Assembly: GCA_017888105.1 (NCBI GenBank)
Contig: JAGHGS010000175.1
Location: 1-5,511 of the forward strand
Direction: 5' to 3'
Length of the DNA stretch: 5,511 bases
From: Bacilli bacterium
GTDB lineage: Bacteria; Bacillota_I; Bacilli_A; RF39; UBA660
Shown here: positions 5,397-5,511 of the stretch, in pieces
Layout: each line of letters starts with the position of its first letter
Position numbering within the stretch: the first letter of the stretch is position 1
Translations under genes and position numbers: made by a program
The notes under the pieces: generated by a model
Seen by the model: only the letters and a program-made list of their open reading frames with translations
Databases searched by the model: none
What the model was told of the DNA's origin: nothing

Positions 5397-5442
5397 CAAT
5401 TTATACTAAATTTAGAGATTACGAAAAATTTGGTATAAATTG
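5397..5442. repeat. 17-bp inverted repeat upstream of glmS
   Basis: Arms 5397-5413 and 5426-5442 match as inverted repeats at 16 of 17 positions; the one difference is a U-G pair in plus-strand RNA. The loop is 12 bases. The left arm contains TATACT and the right arm ends in TTG, which could serve as promoter elements for a rightward gene. No T-run follows on the plus strand, so a simple terminator is unlikely. It lies about 45-90 bases upstream of the glmS -35 and may be an operator or regulatory hairpin. Confidence 0.55.
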
Positions 5443-5511
5443 ATTGTACCTAATTTCAAAATATATTATTTATAAGGAGAAAGTATTATTTAAAGTTTTC
5501 GCTATTTTTGA
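5443..5511 (+). other. Intergenic right edge with an orphan Shine-Dalgarno-like site
   Basis: AAGGAG at 5474-5479 is a good ribosome binding site, and TTGATT (5440-5445)/N16/TATATT (5462-5467) resembles a rightward promoter. No ATG, GTG or TTG lies at a usable distance before the window ends, and the nearest ATT codon runs into TAA. A rightward gene may start just outside, or the match may be chance. On the minus strand one frame is open from the edge to a TAA near 5472, too short to call. Confidence 0.25.

Noticed and set aside
167..5442. Resemblance of ttatacaaaattt near the left IS end to the arm of the 5397-5442 repeat
   Set aside because: It is 12 of 13 bases but almost pure A/T, with no further matching context, so probably chance.

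Overview
The window is strongly AT-rich and looks like a low-GC Gram-positive chromosome (Bacillota, Bacilli/Mollicutes-like or clostridial). Supporting features are good AGGAGG-type ribosome binding sites, TTGACT/N17/TACTAT-type sigma-A promoters, Lys/Ile/Asn/Glu-rich proteins, TAA/TAG stops, TGG for tryptophan, and no in-frame TGA in the genes. The exact taxon cannot be fixed from the sequence.

Layout from left to right. (1) Positions 1-156 hold the C-terminal end of a protein that resembles the winged-helix tail of AlbA_2/Fic-type regulators. (2) About 157-1830 is an IS110/IS1111-family insertion sequence. Its DEDD transposase starts at 208. Its reading frame breaks at a run of eight A's (1189-1196), and the missing C-terminus continues in the -1 frame to 1460. 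(3) Positions 1461-1840 contain no convincing gene but are rich in RNA-like secondary structure that begins directly after the transposase stop. The best reading is the non-coding end of the element carrying its bridge RNA/seekRNA. Short direct repeats, an interrupted inverted repeat and a recurring CTAGTTT/AAACTAG motif bracket the element. (4) Positions 1921-3453 encode a 510-residue cytosolic protein that I cannot assign to a family, with its own promoter. (5) A bidirectional terminator at 3452-3479 separates it from a convergent, intact glmS (3480-5291, minus strand), which has a clear promoter and a short leader without a glmS ribozyme. (6) Positions 5353-5511 are intergenic, with a 17-bp inverted repeat and an orphan Shine-Dalgarno-like sequence near the right edge.

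The genes do not form one pathway. glmS is a housekeeping gene supplying glucosamine-6-phosphate for the cell wall. The stretch to its left is accessory DNA containing a mobile element, probably damaged or expressed by slippage. The most interesting part is the IS with its candidate guide RNA, followed by the unassigned 510-residue protein.
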